Source: Streptomyces sp. P9-A2
GTDB lineage: Bacteria; Actinomycetota; Actinomycetes; Streptomycetales; Streptomycetaceae
Reading direction: 5' to 3'
Length of the DNA stretch: 64,000 bases
Assembly: GCF_036634175.1 (NCBI RefSeq)
Contig: NZ_JAZIFX010000001.1
Span: 5,022,001-5,086,000 of the forward strand
Program-made: the position numbers and the translations under genes
Notes under the pieces: generated by a model
Database searches by the model: none
Told to the model about the DNA's origin: nothing
Seen by the model: the letters and a program-made list of their open reading frames with translations, nothing else
Part shown: positions 47,646 through 58,050 of the stretch, one piece after another
Layout: each line of letters opens with the position of its first letter
Numbering within the stretch: the stretch's first letter is position 1

Positions 47646-47721
47646 GTGCCCTTCGGACGCCGTCTTGCCGAACCGGCAACAGGAGTGGCGTGTCCGGTAC
47701 ACGCTGGGCGACGGTGGGCCG

Positions 47722-48402
47722 ATGAACGACGACATCGTGGCAGGACCGCCCGCGTTCGACCCGCCCTTCCCCGCCGACGGATACGTCGGAGACCCCGCGG
47801 TGAGGGCGGAGTGGGACAACCGGTACACCGACCGACAGCAACTGTGGAGTGGCCGGCCCAACGGCGCGCTGGTGGCCGAGGCCGCCGGGCTCACACCCGG
47901 GCGGGTGCTCGACGTCGGCTGCGGCGAGGGCGCGGACGCCGTCTGGCTCGCGCGCCGCGGCTGGGACGTGACCGCACTCGAGGTCTCGGGCGTGGCACTG
48001 GAGCGGGCGGCCGGGCACGCGCGGGACGCCGGCCTCGCCGTTCGCTGGGTTCACGCCTCACTGACGGAGGCGGCCCTCCCGCCGGCCTCCTTCGACCTGG
48101 TCTCCGCGCAGTACCCCGCCCTGTTGCGGACCCCCGACGCCGCGGCCGAGCGAGCGCTGCTCGCGGCCGTCGCGCCCGGCGGCGTGCTGCTGCTCGTGCA
48201 CCACGCGGGGATGGACACCCGGCAGGAGCACGAGAGCGGCTTCGACCCGGCCGACTACGTCTGGCCCTCGATGGTCGCCGCTCTGCTCGACGAGGACTGG
48301 GAGGTGGAGGCGGACGAGCAGCGGCCCCGGGTGGCGCCCGACGGCGGCGCCGGCGCGCACCACACCGACGACCTGGTGCTGCGCGCACGCCGACTGTGCT
48401 GA
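47722..48402 (+). CDS. Class I SAM-dependent methyltransferase
   Basis: A 226-residue methyltransferase of the TehB/tellurite-resistance type. EWDNRYTDRQQLWSGRPNGALV is the characteristic N-terminal segment, VLDVGCGEGADAVWLARRGWDVTALEVS is motif I, and FDLVSAQYPALLR and ALLAAVAPGGVLLLVHH follow. ATG 47722 was chosen by domain start. It interrupts the two bmpA paralogues and has no obvious link with nucleosides. Confidence 0.87.
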   Translation: MNDDIVAGPPAFDPPFPADGYVGDPAVRAEWDNRYTDRQQLWSGRPNGALVAEAAGLTPGRVLDVGCGEGADAVWLARRGWDVTALEVSGVALERAAGHARDAGLAVRWVHASLTEAALPPASFDLVSAQYPALLRTPDAAAERALLAAVAPGGVLLLVHHAGMDTRQEHESGFDPADYVWPSMVAALLDEDWEVEADEQRPRVAPDGGAGAHHTDDLVLRARRLC

Positions 48403-48756
48403 GCTCTCTCCGCCGCCGGGTGCGCCGAGCCCTCCCGTCGGCAGCGGACCCGGCGGCCCGCTCCGGCACCGGGAGTACGCCGCGCCGGCCGGCGGGCCGA
48501 CCGGCGGGCAATGTGTCGGATGTCACGGTGCTTGTCACCTCACGCTGTACATCGCCCGCACATCGCCCGAATGTCACCCAGTGCCACGATCCGTTCGTGA
48601 TCGGCGATGGCGTACCCGCGGTAGGGGCCGAGTAGGCCACAGCCGCATAACAAGCTGGACAGAAGGGGTTTCCAGGGAGGTCTACGCGCGTTAATCTGCG
48701 GCGAAGCCAGCGCCGCCCCCCCGATCTTCCGGCGCTTGTACGAAGGAGCACCACAC
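48403..48756. other. bmpA2 upstream region
   Basis: 354 bases without a gene; short imperfect repeats of ATCGCCCG/CATCGCCC around 48549-48570, then the site B palindrome and the bmpA2 promoter region. Confidence 0.55.
48681..48695. promoter_or_regulatory. Nucleoside-regulon palindrome, site B (TCTACGCGCGTTAAT)
   Basis: Identical 15-mer to site A, 61 bases before the bmpA2 start. Confidence 0.75.
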
Positions 48757-49806
48757 ATGCGCCGGATTTCCCGGATCACGGTCGCAGGCGCAGCGACCGC
48801 CTCCCTGGCCCTCGCGCTCGCCGCCTGCGGTGGCACCTCGACCTCTTCCGGCTCGTCGGAGTCGAAGGACGACAAGGGCATCGCCATCGCGTACGACGTC
48901 GGCGGCAGGGGCGACCAGTCCTTCAACGACGCGGCGTACGCGGGCCTGCAGCAGGCGGAGAAGGAGTTCGGCTACAAGACCGCCGACGTCGAGCCCACCG
49001 ACGGTGAGACCGACGCGGACAAGGAGCAGCGCCTGGCCTCGCTGGCGAAGCAGGGCTACGACCCGGTCGTCGGTGTCGGCTACGCCTACGCCGCCGCCGT
49101 GAAGGGCGCCGCCGAGAAGTACCCGGACACCACCTTCGGCATCGTCGACGACTCCACGGTCGAGCTGGACAACGTGGCGGACCTGGTCTTCTCCGAGGAG
49201 CAGGCCTCCTACCTGGCCGGCGTCGCCGCCGCCGAGACCACCAAGACCGACGTGGTGGGCTTCATCGGCGGTGTGGACATCCCGCTGATCCACAAGTTCC
49301 GCGCGGGCTTCGAGCAGGGCGTCAAGGACACGAACCCGGACGTCAAGGTCGTCTCGCAGTTCCTGACGCAGACGGCGGAGGAGGGTGGCTTCTCCAGCCC
49401 GGACAAGGGCAAGGCCGCCGCCGAGGGCCAGGTCGAGAAGAAGGCCGACGTCATCTACACGGCGGCCGGTCTGTCCGGTCAGGGTGCCATCGAGGCCGCG
49501 GCCGCCAACAAGGTCTGGGCGATCGGTGTGGACTCCGACCAGTACGCGCAGGAAGCCCTGGCGAAGTACAAGGGCTCGATCCTCACCTCCGCGACGAAGG
49601 ACGTCGCCAAGTCGGTGTACAAGCTGGCGCAGTCGGTCGAGGACAAGGCTCCCCGCACCGGTATCCTCAGGGGCGATCTGGCGTCGGGTGAGGTCGGCCT
49701 CGCGCAGTCCAACCCCGTGTTCGCGGACAACGCGAAGCTTCAGGACGTCATCGAGACGGCCAAGAAGAAGATCATCAGCGGCGACATCAAGGTCCAGTCG
49801 AGCTGA
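48757..49806 (+). CDS. BmpA-family substrate-binding lipoprotein 2 (nucleoside uptake)
   Basis: A 349-residue paralogue of the 46485 protein. The signal peptide ends at lipobox LAAC with Cys24. The same BMP fold motifs are present (IAYDVGGRGDQSFNDAAYAGL, GFIGGVDIPLIHKFRAGFEQG, SSPDKGKAAAEGQVEKKADV, AIGVDSDQYAQEALAKYKG). ATG 48757 follows GAAGGAG. It is directly upstream of the transporter operon but separated from it by a very strong hairpin and a new palindromic operator, so expression levels can differ: the binding protein is normally needed in excess. Confidence 0.94.
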   Translation: MRRISRITVAGAATASLALALAACGGTSTSSGSSESKDDKGIAIAYDVGGRGDQSFNDAAYAGLQQAEKEFGYKTADVEPTDGETDADKEQRLASLAKQGYDPVVGVGYAYAAAVKGAAEKYPDTTFGIVDDSTVELDNVADLVFSEEQASYLAGVAAAETTKTDVVGFIGGVDIPLIHKFRAGFEQGVKDTNPDVKVVSQFLTQTAEEGGFSSPDKGKAAAEGQVEKKADVIYTAAGLSGQGAIEAAAANKVWAIGVDSDQYAQEALAKYKGSILTSATKDVAKSVYKLAQSVEDKAPRTGILRGDLASGEVGLAQSNPVFADNAKLQDVIETAKKKIISGDIKVQSS

Positions 49807-49838
49807 GTCCGGCAGGACCTGCACAGCGTGTAACCCTT

Positions 49839-49909
49839 GGGGTCGCGACCGCTCGACGGGGTGCGGGGAGTAGGCTCCCCGCACCCCGTCGAGCGGGGTG
49901 CGCGACCCC
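49839..49909. terminator. Exceptionally long composite hairpin after bmpA2
   Basis: A perfect 20-bp inner stem (49851-49870 with 49875-49894, 4-base loop) is flanked by a 9-bp outer stem (49839-49847 with 49901-49909). It lies between bmpA2 and the ABC operon. Confidence 0.88.
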
Positions 49910-49928
49910 GTTCGATGCCGTAGGGGCG

Positions 49929-49940
49929 CTACGCGCGTAG
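49929..49940. promoter_or_regulatory. Nucleoside-regulon palindrome, site C (CTACGCGCGTAG)
   Basis: A perfect 12-bp palindrome between the hairpin and the start of the ABC ATPase gene. Confidence 0.8.
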
Positions 49941-50014
49941 ACGACCCCCGTCCCCAGGAGTGCGCCATCAACGCGTCCAGCAGCCCTCCGGCCGGAGCGG
50001 CGGTCAACGAATCG

Positions 50015-51624
<1,610 letters not shown>

Positions 51625-51625
<1 letters not shown>

Positions 51626-52749
51626 TGAAGAAGTTCGACAAGGAGCGTGTGCTCCTCGCGGTGGCCGGACCGGTCATCGCGCTCGCCGTGGCCTTCGCGC
51701 TCAGCGCGATCGTGCTGCTCGCCTCGGGCAAGAACCCCGTCGAGCCGTTCGCCCTGATGTTCGAGCAGGCGACGTTCTCCGACATCCAGGTCCTGATCAT
51801 CAACCAGGCCTCGATGTACTACATCGCCGCCCTCGCCGTGGCCATCGGCTTCCGGATGAACCTCTTCAACATCGGGGTCGACGGCCAGTACCAGCTCGGT
51901 GCCTTCATGGCCGCCGTCGTCGGCACCCACATGAACCTGCCGGCCGTGCTGCAGATCCCGCTGCTGCTCCTCACCGCCGTGTTCACCGGCGCCTTCTGGT
52001 CCGGTATCGCCGGTGTCCTCAAGGTCACCCGCGGGGTCAGCGAGGTCGTCGCCACGATCATGCTCAACGCGATCGCCACGTCCCTCATCGTCTACATGTG
52101 GAAGCCGGACGTCTTCGGCGTCAAGATCGGCAACAACAGCACCACCGGCGAGATGCACGAGTCCGGCTGGGTCCCCGGCATCGACATGGGCGAGGCCGGC
52201 GAGATCTACGGTCTGGTCGTCCTCGCCGCGCTGCTCGGCATCGGCTACTGGGTCGTCCTCAACCGCACCCGCTTCGGCTTCGACCTGCGCGCCTCCGGCG
52301 CCTCCACGACCGCCGCCGCGGCCAGCGGCGTCGACCCCAAGCGCATGGTGCTCACCGCCATGCTGATCTCCGGCGGTCTCGCCGGTCTCGCGGGCCTACC
52401 GATCCTGCTCGGCGACTCCCACACCTACAACCTGAACTTCCCCACCGGTATCGGCTTCCTCGGCATCGGCATCGCCCTGCTCGGCCGCAACAGCCCCGTC
52501 GGCATCGCCTTCGCCGCCCTGCTGTGGGCCTGGCTCGACAAGGCCTCACCCGAGCTGGACTTCCACGGCTACGACAAGGAGATCGCGGTCATCATGCAGG
52601 GCCTGATCGTCCTCTCGGTCGTCGTCTCCTACGAGGCCGTCCGCGAGTGGGGCCTGCGCCGTCAGCAGCGCCGGGTCGGCGCGGAACTCGCCGCCGGTCA
52701 CGTCCTCGGTGCCGACAACAACACCACGAAGGAGGTGGCTGGCCGATGA
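51625..52749 (+). CDS. Nucleoside ABC transporter permease 1
   Basis: A 374-residue integral membrane protein of the BPD_transp_2 family with 8-10 helices. NQASMYYIAALAVAIGFRMNLFNIGVDGQYQLGAFMAAVVG is the characteristic cytoplasmic-loop/helix segment, followed by GVLKVTRGVSEVVATIMLNAIA. It is the NupB-like partner. ATG 51625 overlaps the ATPase stop by one base (TGATG), and its stop overlaps the next ATG (ATGA). Confidence 0.93.
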
Positions 52750-54020
52750 CCGCCCCGACCACAGCGACCGACGTCAACCAGCCCTCGCTGCAGCCTGCGG
52801 CGCCCACCGGCCGCCGCATGTCGTGGCCCGTGCTGCTGCTGGTCATCGCCGGCGCCCTGGCCCTGGTCTCGATCGTCCGCATCATCACCGGCGCGGACGG
52901 CATCACCAACGTCAGCCAGATGTCCACCGCCCTCCAGCTCGCCGTCCCCATCGGCCTCGCCGGACTCGGCGGCCTGTGGGCCGAGCGCGCGGGCGTCGTC
53001 AACATCGGCCTCGAGGGCATGCTGATCCTCGGCACCTGGTTCGGCGCCTGGGCCGGATTCCAGTGGGGCCCGTGGACCGGCGTCCTGGTCGGCATCATCG
53101 GCGGCTGCCTCGGCGGTCTGCTGCACGCCGTCGTCACCGTCACCTTCCGCGTCAACCACATCGTCTCCGGTGTGGCCATCAACATCCTCGCCCTCGGCGT
53201 CACCCGCTACCTCGCCCCGCTCGCCTTCGAAGGCCACCAGGGCGGCTCCGCCAAGCAGTCCCCGGCGATCGAACCGCTCGGCCACTTCACCGTGCCGGGG
53301 CTGTCCGACGCGCTGCGGGACCTCAACGCCAAGGGCTGGTTCTTCGTCTCCGACATCGCGGGCCTGCTCGGCGGCCTGGTCACCAACGTCTCCTGGCTGA
53401 CCCTCATAGCCGTCGCGCTCATCCCCGCCACCTGGTGGATCCTCTGGCGCACCGCCTTCGGCCTGCGCCTGCGCTCCTGCGGTGAGAACCCCGTCGCCGC
53501 GGAGTCCCTCGGCGTCAACGTCTACAAGTACAAGTACCTCGCCGTGATCATCTCCGGCGGTCTGGCCGGCCTCGGCGGCGCCTTCCTCTCCATCGTCGCC
53601 AACCCCTTCTACCTGGAGGGCCAGGTCAGCGGGCGCGGCTACATCGGCCTCGCCGCGATGATCTTCGGCAACTGGATGCCGGGCGGCCTCGCCATCGGCG
53701 CCGGACTCTTCGGCTACACCGACAGCCTCAACCTGCGCGGCGGCTCCACCAACGTGCACGCCCTGCTGCTGCTCGGCGCGCTGCTCCTGCTCGCCGGCGC
53801 GATCTGGCTGGCGATCCGCAAGAAGTACGTGCACGCGGTCGTCACCCTGGTCATCGGCGCGCTCGTCTTCGCCTGGTACGCCGGCACCAACGAGGTCCCC
53901 AACCAGGTCGTCGCCGCCACCCCGTACGTCATCACCCTTGTCGTCCTGGCCCTGTCCGCGCAGCGGCTGCGCATGCCGAAGGCGGACGGACTCCCGTACC
54001 GGAAGGGACAGGGCGGATGA
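52746..54020 (+). CDS. Nucleoside ABC transporter permease 2
   Basis: A 424-residue permease of the same family (NupC-like). LQLAVPIGLAGLGGLWAERAGVVNIGLEGMLILGTWFGAWAGF is the signature segment. LHAVVTVTFRVNHIVSGVAINILALGVTRYL and GENPVAAESLGVNVYKYKYLAVIISGGLAGLGGAFLSI follow. It heterodimerises with permease 1. The cdd start overlaps its stop (ATGA), tying uptake to deamination. Confidence 0.93.
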   Translation: MTAPTTATDVNQPSLQPAAPTGRRMSWPVLLLVIAGALALVSIVRIITGADGITNVSQMSTALQLAVPIGLAGLGGLWAERAGVVNIGLEGMLILGTWFGAWAGFQWGPWTGVLVGIIGGCLGGLLHAVVTVTFRVNHIVSGVAINILALGVTRYLAPLAFEGHQGGSAKQSPAIEPLGHFTVPGLSDALRDLNAKGWFFVSDIAGLLGGLVTNVSWLTLIAVALIPATWWILWRTAFGLRLRSCGENPVAAESLGVNVYKYKYLAVIISGGLAGLGGAFLSIVANPFYLEGQVSGRGYIGLAAMIFGNWMPGGLAIGAGLFGYTDSLNLRGGSTNVHALLLLGALLLLAGAIWLAIRKKYVHAVVTLVIGALVFAWYAGTNEVPNQVVAATPYVITLVVLALSAQRLRMPKADGLPYRKGQGG

Positions 54021-54430
54021 CGCCCGCCCCGGCCGCCGCGGCGGACACCGACTGGGAGGCGCTGCGCGCGGTGGCACGGGAGGCCATGTCCCACGCGTAC
54101 GCCCCCTACTCGGGCTACCCGGTCGGTGTCGCCGCCCGGGTCGACGACGGGCGCACGGTCTCCGGCTGCAACGTCGAGAACGCCAGCTACGGCCTCGGCC
54201 TGTGCGCCGAGTGCGGACTGGTCTCGGAGCTGCAGCGCACCGGAGGCGGCCGGCTCACGCACTTCACCTGCGTGGACGGCACGGGCGCGATCCTCGTCCC
54301 GTGCGGCCGCTGCCGCCAGCTGCTGTACGAGTTCGGCGGCCCCGGACTGCTCCTCGAAACCCCGTCGGGCGTCCTGCCGCTGTCGGCGATGCTGCCCCAG
54401 GCCTTCGGCCCGGAGCACCTCGCCAAGTAA
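54017..54430 (+). CDS. cdd: Cytidine deaminase
   Basis: A 137-residue homotetrameric-type enzyme converting cytidine and deoxycytidine to uridine. Zinc ligands: Cys63 in CAE (with catalytic Glu65) and Cys96/Cys99 in VPCGRC. AYAPYSGYPVGVAA and GCNVENASYG are family signatures. It is translationally coupled to permease 2, so imported cytidine can be processed at once. The product uridine/deoxyuridine is a substrate for phosphorolysis by the next gene product. Confidence 0.96.
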   Translation: MTPAPAAAADTDWEALRAVAREAMSHAYAPYSGYPVGVAARVDDGRTVSGCNVENASYGLGLCAECGLVSELQRTGGGRLTHFTCVDGTGAILVPCGRCRQLLYEFGGPGLLLETPSGVLPLSAMLPQAFGPEHLAK

Positions 54431-54436
54431 CCCCGT

Positions 54437-54503
54437 AGGGCCGGGGCCCCGCATCCCGTAGGGCCCCGCACCCCGCAACCCGTAGAACCTCGCACCCCGT
54501 AGC
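54437..54503. repeat. Imperfect CCCGTAG-based repeats between cdd and deoA
   Basis: Several imperfect units built on CCCGTAG and CCCCGCA follow one another in the 165-base gap. No stable hairpin dominates; spacing is irregular. Confidence 0.55.
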
Positions 54504-54595
54504 TCCACCGCGGCCCCTCCGCACGGCTCACTCCCGACCGGAGAGGCCGCGTCCCGAGGGGCCGCGCCCTTCGCACTCCGGAAGGAATGCCACCC

Positions 54596-55879
54596 ATGGC
54601 CATGGACGTCATCTCCGTCATCCGCACCAAGCGGGACCGCGGCGAACTCAGCGACGAGCAGATCGACTGGGTCATCGACGCGTACACCCGCGGGGAGGTC
54701 GCCGACGAGCAGATGTCGGCCCTCGCGATGGCGATCCTCCTCAACGGCATGAACCGGAGCGAGATCGCCCGCTGGACCGCCGCGATGATCGCCTCCGGCG
54801 AGCGCATGGACTTCTCCTCGCTGTCGCGCCCCACCTCCGACAAGCACTCCACGGGCGGCGTCGGCGACAAGATCACCCTGCCGCTCGCCCCGCTGGTCGC
54901 GGCCTGCGGCGCGGCCGTCCCGCAGCTGTCCGGCAGAGGCCTGGGTCACACCGGCGGCACCCTCGACAAGCTGGAGTCGATACCCGGCTGGCGCGCGCTG
55001 CTCTCCAACGAGGAGATGCTGTCCGTCCTCGACGGCGTCGGCGCCGTCATCTGCGCGGCCGGCGACGGCCTCGCCCCCGCCGACAAGAAGCTCTACGCCC
55101 TGCGCGACGTGACCGGCACCGTCGAGGCGATCCCGCTGATCGCCTCCTCGATCATGTCGAAGAAGATCGCCGAGGGCACCGGCTCACTCGTCCTGGACGT
55201 GAAGGCCGGCAGCGGCGCCTTCATGAAGACGATCGAGGACGCCCGCGAACTGGCGTCCACCATGGTCGGCCTCGGCACCGACCACGGCGTGCGGACCGTC
55301 GCCCTGCTCACCGACATGTCGACGCCGCTCGGCCTCACCGCCGGCAACGCGCTCGAGGTCCGCGAGTCGGTGGAGGTCCTGGCGGGCGGCGGCCCCGCCG
55401 ACGTCGTCGAGCTCACCCTCGCCCTGGCCCGCGAGATGCTGGACGCCGCCGGACTGAAGGACGCCGACCCGGCGAAGGCCCTGGCCGACGGCTCCGCGAT
55501 GGACGTCTGGCGCCGCATGATCGCGGCCCAGGGCGGCGACCCGGACGCCCCCCTGCCCACGGCGCGGGAACAGCACGTGGTGACGGCGACCGCCTCCGGC
55601 GTCCTGACCCGCCTGGACGCCTACGACATCGGCGTCGCCGCCTGGCGCCTCGGCGCGGGCCGCGCCCGCAAGGAGGACCCGGTACAGGCGGGCGCGGGCG
55701 TCGAACTGCACGCCAAGCCCGGTGACACCGTCACCGAGGGCCAGCCCCTCCTGACCCTGCACACGGACACCCCGGACCGCTTCGCCTACGCCCTCGACGC
55801 GGTGTCCGGCTCCCACGACATCGCGGCCCCCGGCACGCCCTTCACGGCGGCGCCGGTGGTGCGGGAACGCATCGCCTGA
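54596..55879 (+). CDS. deoA: Thymidine (pyrimidine) phosphorylase
   Basis: A 427-residue enzyme splitting pyrimidine deoxynucleosides with phosphate. DVISVIRTKRDRGELSDEQIDWVIDAYTRGEV is the family start. DKHSTGGVGDKITLPLAPLVAACG contributes phosphate binding, and SGRGLGHTGGTLDKLESIPG is the signature. The C-terminal PYNP domain ends HAKPGDTVTEGQPLLTLHTDTP. ATG 54596 was preferred because GGAAGGA at 54580-54586 is 9 bases upstream; ATG 54587 abuts it. It completes the uptake-cdd-deoA salvage operon. Confidence 0.95.
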   Translation: MAMDVISVIRTKRDRGELSDEQIDWVIDAYTRGEVADEQMSALAMAILLNGMNRSEIARWTAAMIASGERMDFSSLSRPTSDKHSTGGVGDKITLPLAPLVAACGAAVPQLSGRGLGHTGGTLDKLESIPGWRALLSNEEMLSVLDGVGAVICAAGDGLAPADKKLYALRDVTGTVEAIPLIASSIMSKKIAEGTGSLVLDVKAGSGAFMKTIEDARELASTMVGLGTDHGVRTVALLTDMSTPLGLTAGNALEVRESVEVLAGGGPADVVELTLALAREMLDAAGLKDADPAKALADGSAMDVWRRMIAAQGGDPDAPLPTAREQHVVTATASGVLTRLDAYDIGVAAWRLGAGRARKEDPVQAGAGVELHAKPGDTVTEGQPLLTLHTDTPDRFAYALDAVSGSHDIAAPGTPFTAAPVVRERIA

Positions 55880-55983
55880 CCCACGCACGCGGGACATGCC
55901 TCATTCGGATGAACGGGGTCGGTGGACCACCACCGGCCCCGTTCGGCGTGCTGGGATCGGTGGTGCACAGACGGGGGAGCACC

Positions 55984-56567
55984 ATGACCGTAGTCGCAGT
56001 GAGCGAGCACCCCGACCAGAGGTGGGACGACCTCGTCCGCTTCTGGGAGGAGATGGAATGGCCCGAGGGCAGCAAGGTGGAGATCATCGAGGGGATCATC
56101 ACCGTGTCACCCGCTCCCGGGCTTCACCACAATGTGATCGCGGAACGCATGCAGCGCCCCTTGTACTCCGTGATTCCGCAGAACTGGGCGATCTTCCAGA
56201 CCCAGGCCATCACCGTGCCCTCACGTTCGGGGATGCTCATTCCGGATCTTCTGGTGTACCCGGACCGGGAGCACCAGGAGTCGGACACCCGTCTGCCCGC
56301 CGCCCTCGCCGAACTGGTCGTCGAGGTGACCTCGGCGTACAACGCCCGGCATGACCGCATTTCCAAGCCCGTCGCCTACGCCGCCGCGGGCATCCCGCTC
56401 TACCTTCTCGTCGACCGCTGGAACCCCGAAGGCCCGACCGCGACACTCTTCGGCGAACCGAACGGCGATGTCTACCGTCCCTGAGCACCGTCAAGTTCGG
56501 CGATCCGATCGAACTGCCGAAGCCCTTCGACCTTGTCATTGACACCGCTGAGTTCCCCCACCCCTGA
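55984..56567 (+). pseudogene. Uma2-family gene with a C-terminal one-base frameshift
   Basis: ATG 55984 opens MTVVAVSEHPDQRWDDLVRFWEEMEWPEG and a full Uma2 core (KVEIIEGIITVSPAPGLHHN, LIPDLLVYPDREHQ, LVVEVTSAYNARHDRISKPVAYAAAGIPLYLLVDRW). It stops early at 56482-56484 after GDVYRP. The next frame continues at once as LSTVKFGDPIELPKPFDLVIDTAEFPHP with a stop at 56565-56567, a normal Uma2 ending. One missing C in the CCC at about 56478-56481 explains it. The truncated 166-residue product retains the core and could still fold. Confidence 0.82.
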
Positions 56568-56568
56568 G

Positions 56569-57489
56569 TCACCCCAGCACCGTCGCCACCACCACGAGCA
56601 CCGGTACCGACAGCAGGGTCGACACCAGGATCGCCTCGCGCGCCAGGGTCTCGCCGACGCGGTAGCTGCTCGCGTACGTGAAGAGGTTCTGCGCGGCCGG
56701 CAGGGCCGAGGTCACCACCACGTCGAGCAGCTGTGCGCCGCGCAGCCCGAACACCCCCACCGCCAGCGCCCAGGCGACCACCGGCTGGCCCACCGACTTC
56801 AGCGCCACGGCCAGCAGGACCGTCCCGCGCTCACCGCCCCGCAGGGGCAGCGAGCTGCCGCGCAGCGAGATGCCGAAGGCGAGGAGGACGGCAGGAACCG
56901 CCATGTTGCCGATCAGGGTCACCGGGTCCATGACCGGGCCGGGGACGTCGACGCCACTCGCCGCCACCGCCACCCCCGCCAGTGAGCCCAGCGCGATCGG
57001 GTTCCGCAGTGGTGTGAGCAGCCGTCGCCACAGGGGCTGCTTCTCCCCGGCGGTCGCCAGGTCCAGGATCGTCAGCGCGACCGGGGTGACCATCACGAGC
57101 TGGAAGAGCAGCACCGGCGCCACCAGCGAGGCGTCGCCGAGGACGTACACGGCGATCGGGATGCCGAGGTTGCCGGAGTTGACGTAACTGGAGCACAGGG
57201 CACCGATGGTGGTACGGCCCACGCCCCAGCGGCGTACGGCACCCACCGTCACGAAGACGCCGGCCACCGCAAGCGTGCTCAGCGCCGTGACCAGAAGCCG
57301 GCCGGAGAAGACCAGGGACAGGTCGGCCTCGGCGAGGACGGTGAACAGCAGGGCCGGCGAGGCCACGTGGAACGCCAGCTTCGTCAGCACGTCGCGGGCC
57401 TGCCCGCCGAGATACCCCCGGCGGCCGATCACATAGCCGGCGCCGATGACGACCGCGATCACCGCGAACCCGCTCAGTACCCCCTGCAC
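56569..57489 (-). CDS. Auxin-efflux-carrier (AEC) family transporter
   Basis: A 306-residue membrane protein with about ten helices. GFAVIAVVIGAGYVIGRRGYLGGQARDVLTKLAFHVASPALLFTVL is the N-terminal half of the AEC/PIN-like fold, SSYVNSGNLGIPIAVYVLG contains the conserved Asn-x-Gly region, and NPIALGSLAGV is the inter-half NP motif. GTG 57487-57489 has GAGGAG upstream. Bacterial members export or import malate-like organic acids; the substrate is unknown. Confidence 0.88.
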   Translation of the reverse strand: MQGVLSGFAVIAVVIGAGYVIGRRGYLGGQARDVLTKLAFHVASPALLFTVLAEADLSLVFSGRLLVTALSTLAVAGVFVTVGAVRRWGVGRTTIGALCSSYVNSGNLGIPIAVYVLGDASLVAPVLLFQLVMVTPVALTILDLATAGEKQPLWRRLLTPLRNPIALGSLAGVAVAASGVDVPGPVMDPVTLIGNMAVPAVLLAFGISLRGSSLPLRGGERGTVLLAVALKSVGQPVVAWALAVGVFGLRGAQLLDVVVTSALPAAQNLFTYASSYRVGETLAREAILVSTLLSVPVLVVVATVLG

Positions 57490-57660
57490 GACGGCTCCTC
57501 GCCGGGGTGGCGAGCACCGGGGGGCGCGGACGGAGGTGATCTGTGGTGCATGCAGCCAACCCTCGGGGGAGGGCCGTGCCCGGGTCAATGTGATCTCTGT
57601 GTCGTCCCTGCGGAAGCGGGCTCCGCCGCCCGTCCCCGAGCAGGCGTCCACGCCCCCGCG

Positions 57661-58050
57661 ATGAGTTGCGCGACCGCGCCCGGTCTACCGGTCGTGGATA
57701 CCACGACACCCCCCGTACTCGTCCTGCTCGGCCCCGTCACCCCGGACGGGGTGAGCGGGCCGGGCGACGCGCTGCGGGCACTCCTCGACGGCGGCGGAAC
57801 CGGCGGGGTGGTCGTCTGCGACGTGGGCGGGCTGGGGCCGCCGGGGCTCGCCACCGTGAACCTGCTGGCGCGTCTTCAGCTCCTGGCCCGCCGGACCGGG
57901 GGCCGGATACGGCTGCGCGACCCCGACCCCGCCCTATGCTCCCTGCTCGACCTCGTCGGTCTCGGCTTCGAGGTGGAGGGGCAGCCCGCACAGCGGGAAC
58001 CAGCGCCGGGTGTCGAGGAAGCAGTGGAACCCGGTGATCCGGCCGTCTGA
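57661..58050 (+). CDS. STAS-domain protein
   Basis: A 129-residue protein. A STAS-like fold is visible: PVLVLLGPVTPDGVSGPGDALRALLDGGGTGGVVVCDVGGLGPPGLATVNLLARLQLLARRTGGRIRLRDPDPALCSLLDLVGLGFEV. Proteins of this size act as anti-anti-sigma-like or signalling modules in Streptomyces; the usual phosphorylatable Ser/Thr near the DVGGLG loop is replaced here (no Ser), so phospho-control is doubtful. Its last 117 bases lie antisense to the 3' end of the sigma gene. Confidence 0.78.
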   Translation: MSCATAPGLPVVDTTTPPVLVLLGPVTPDGVSGPGDALRALLDGGGTGGVVVCDVGGLGPPGLATVNLLARLQLLARRTGGRIRLRDPDPALCSLLDLVGLGFEVEGQPAQREPAPGVEEAVEPGDPAV

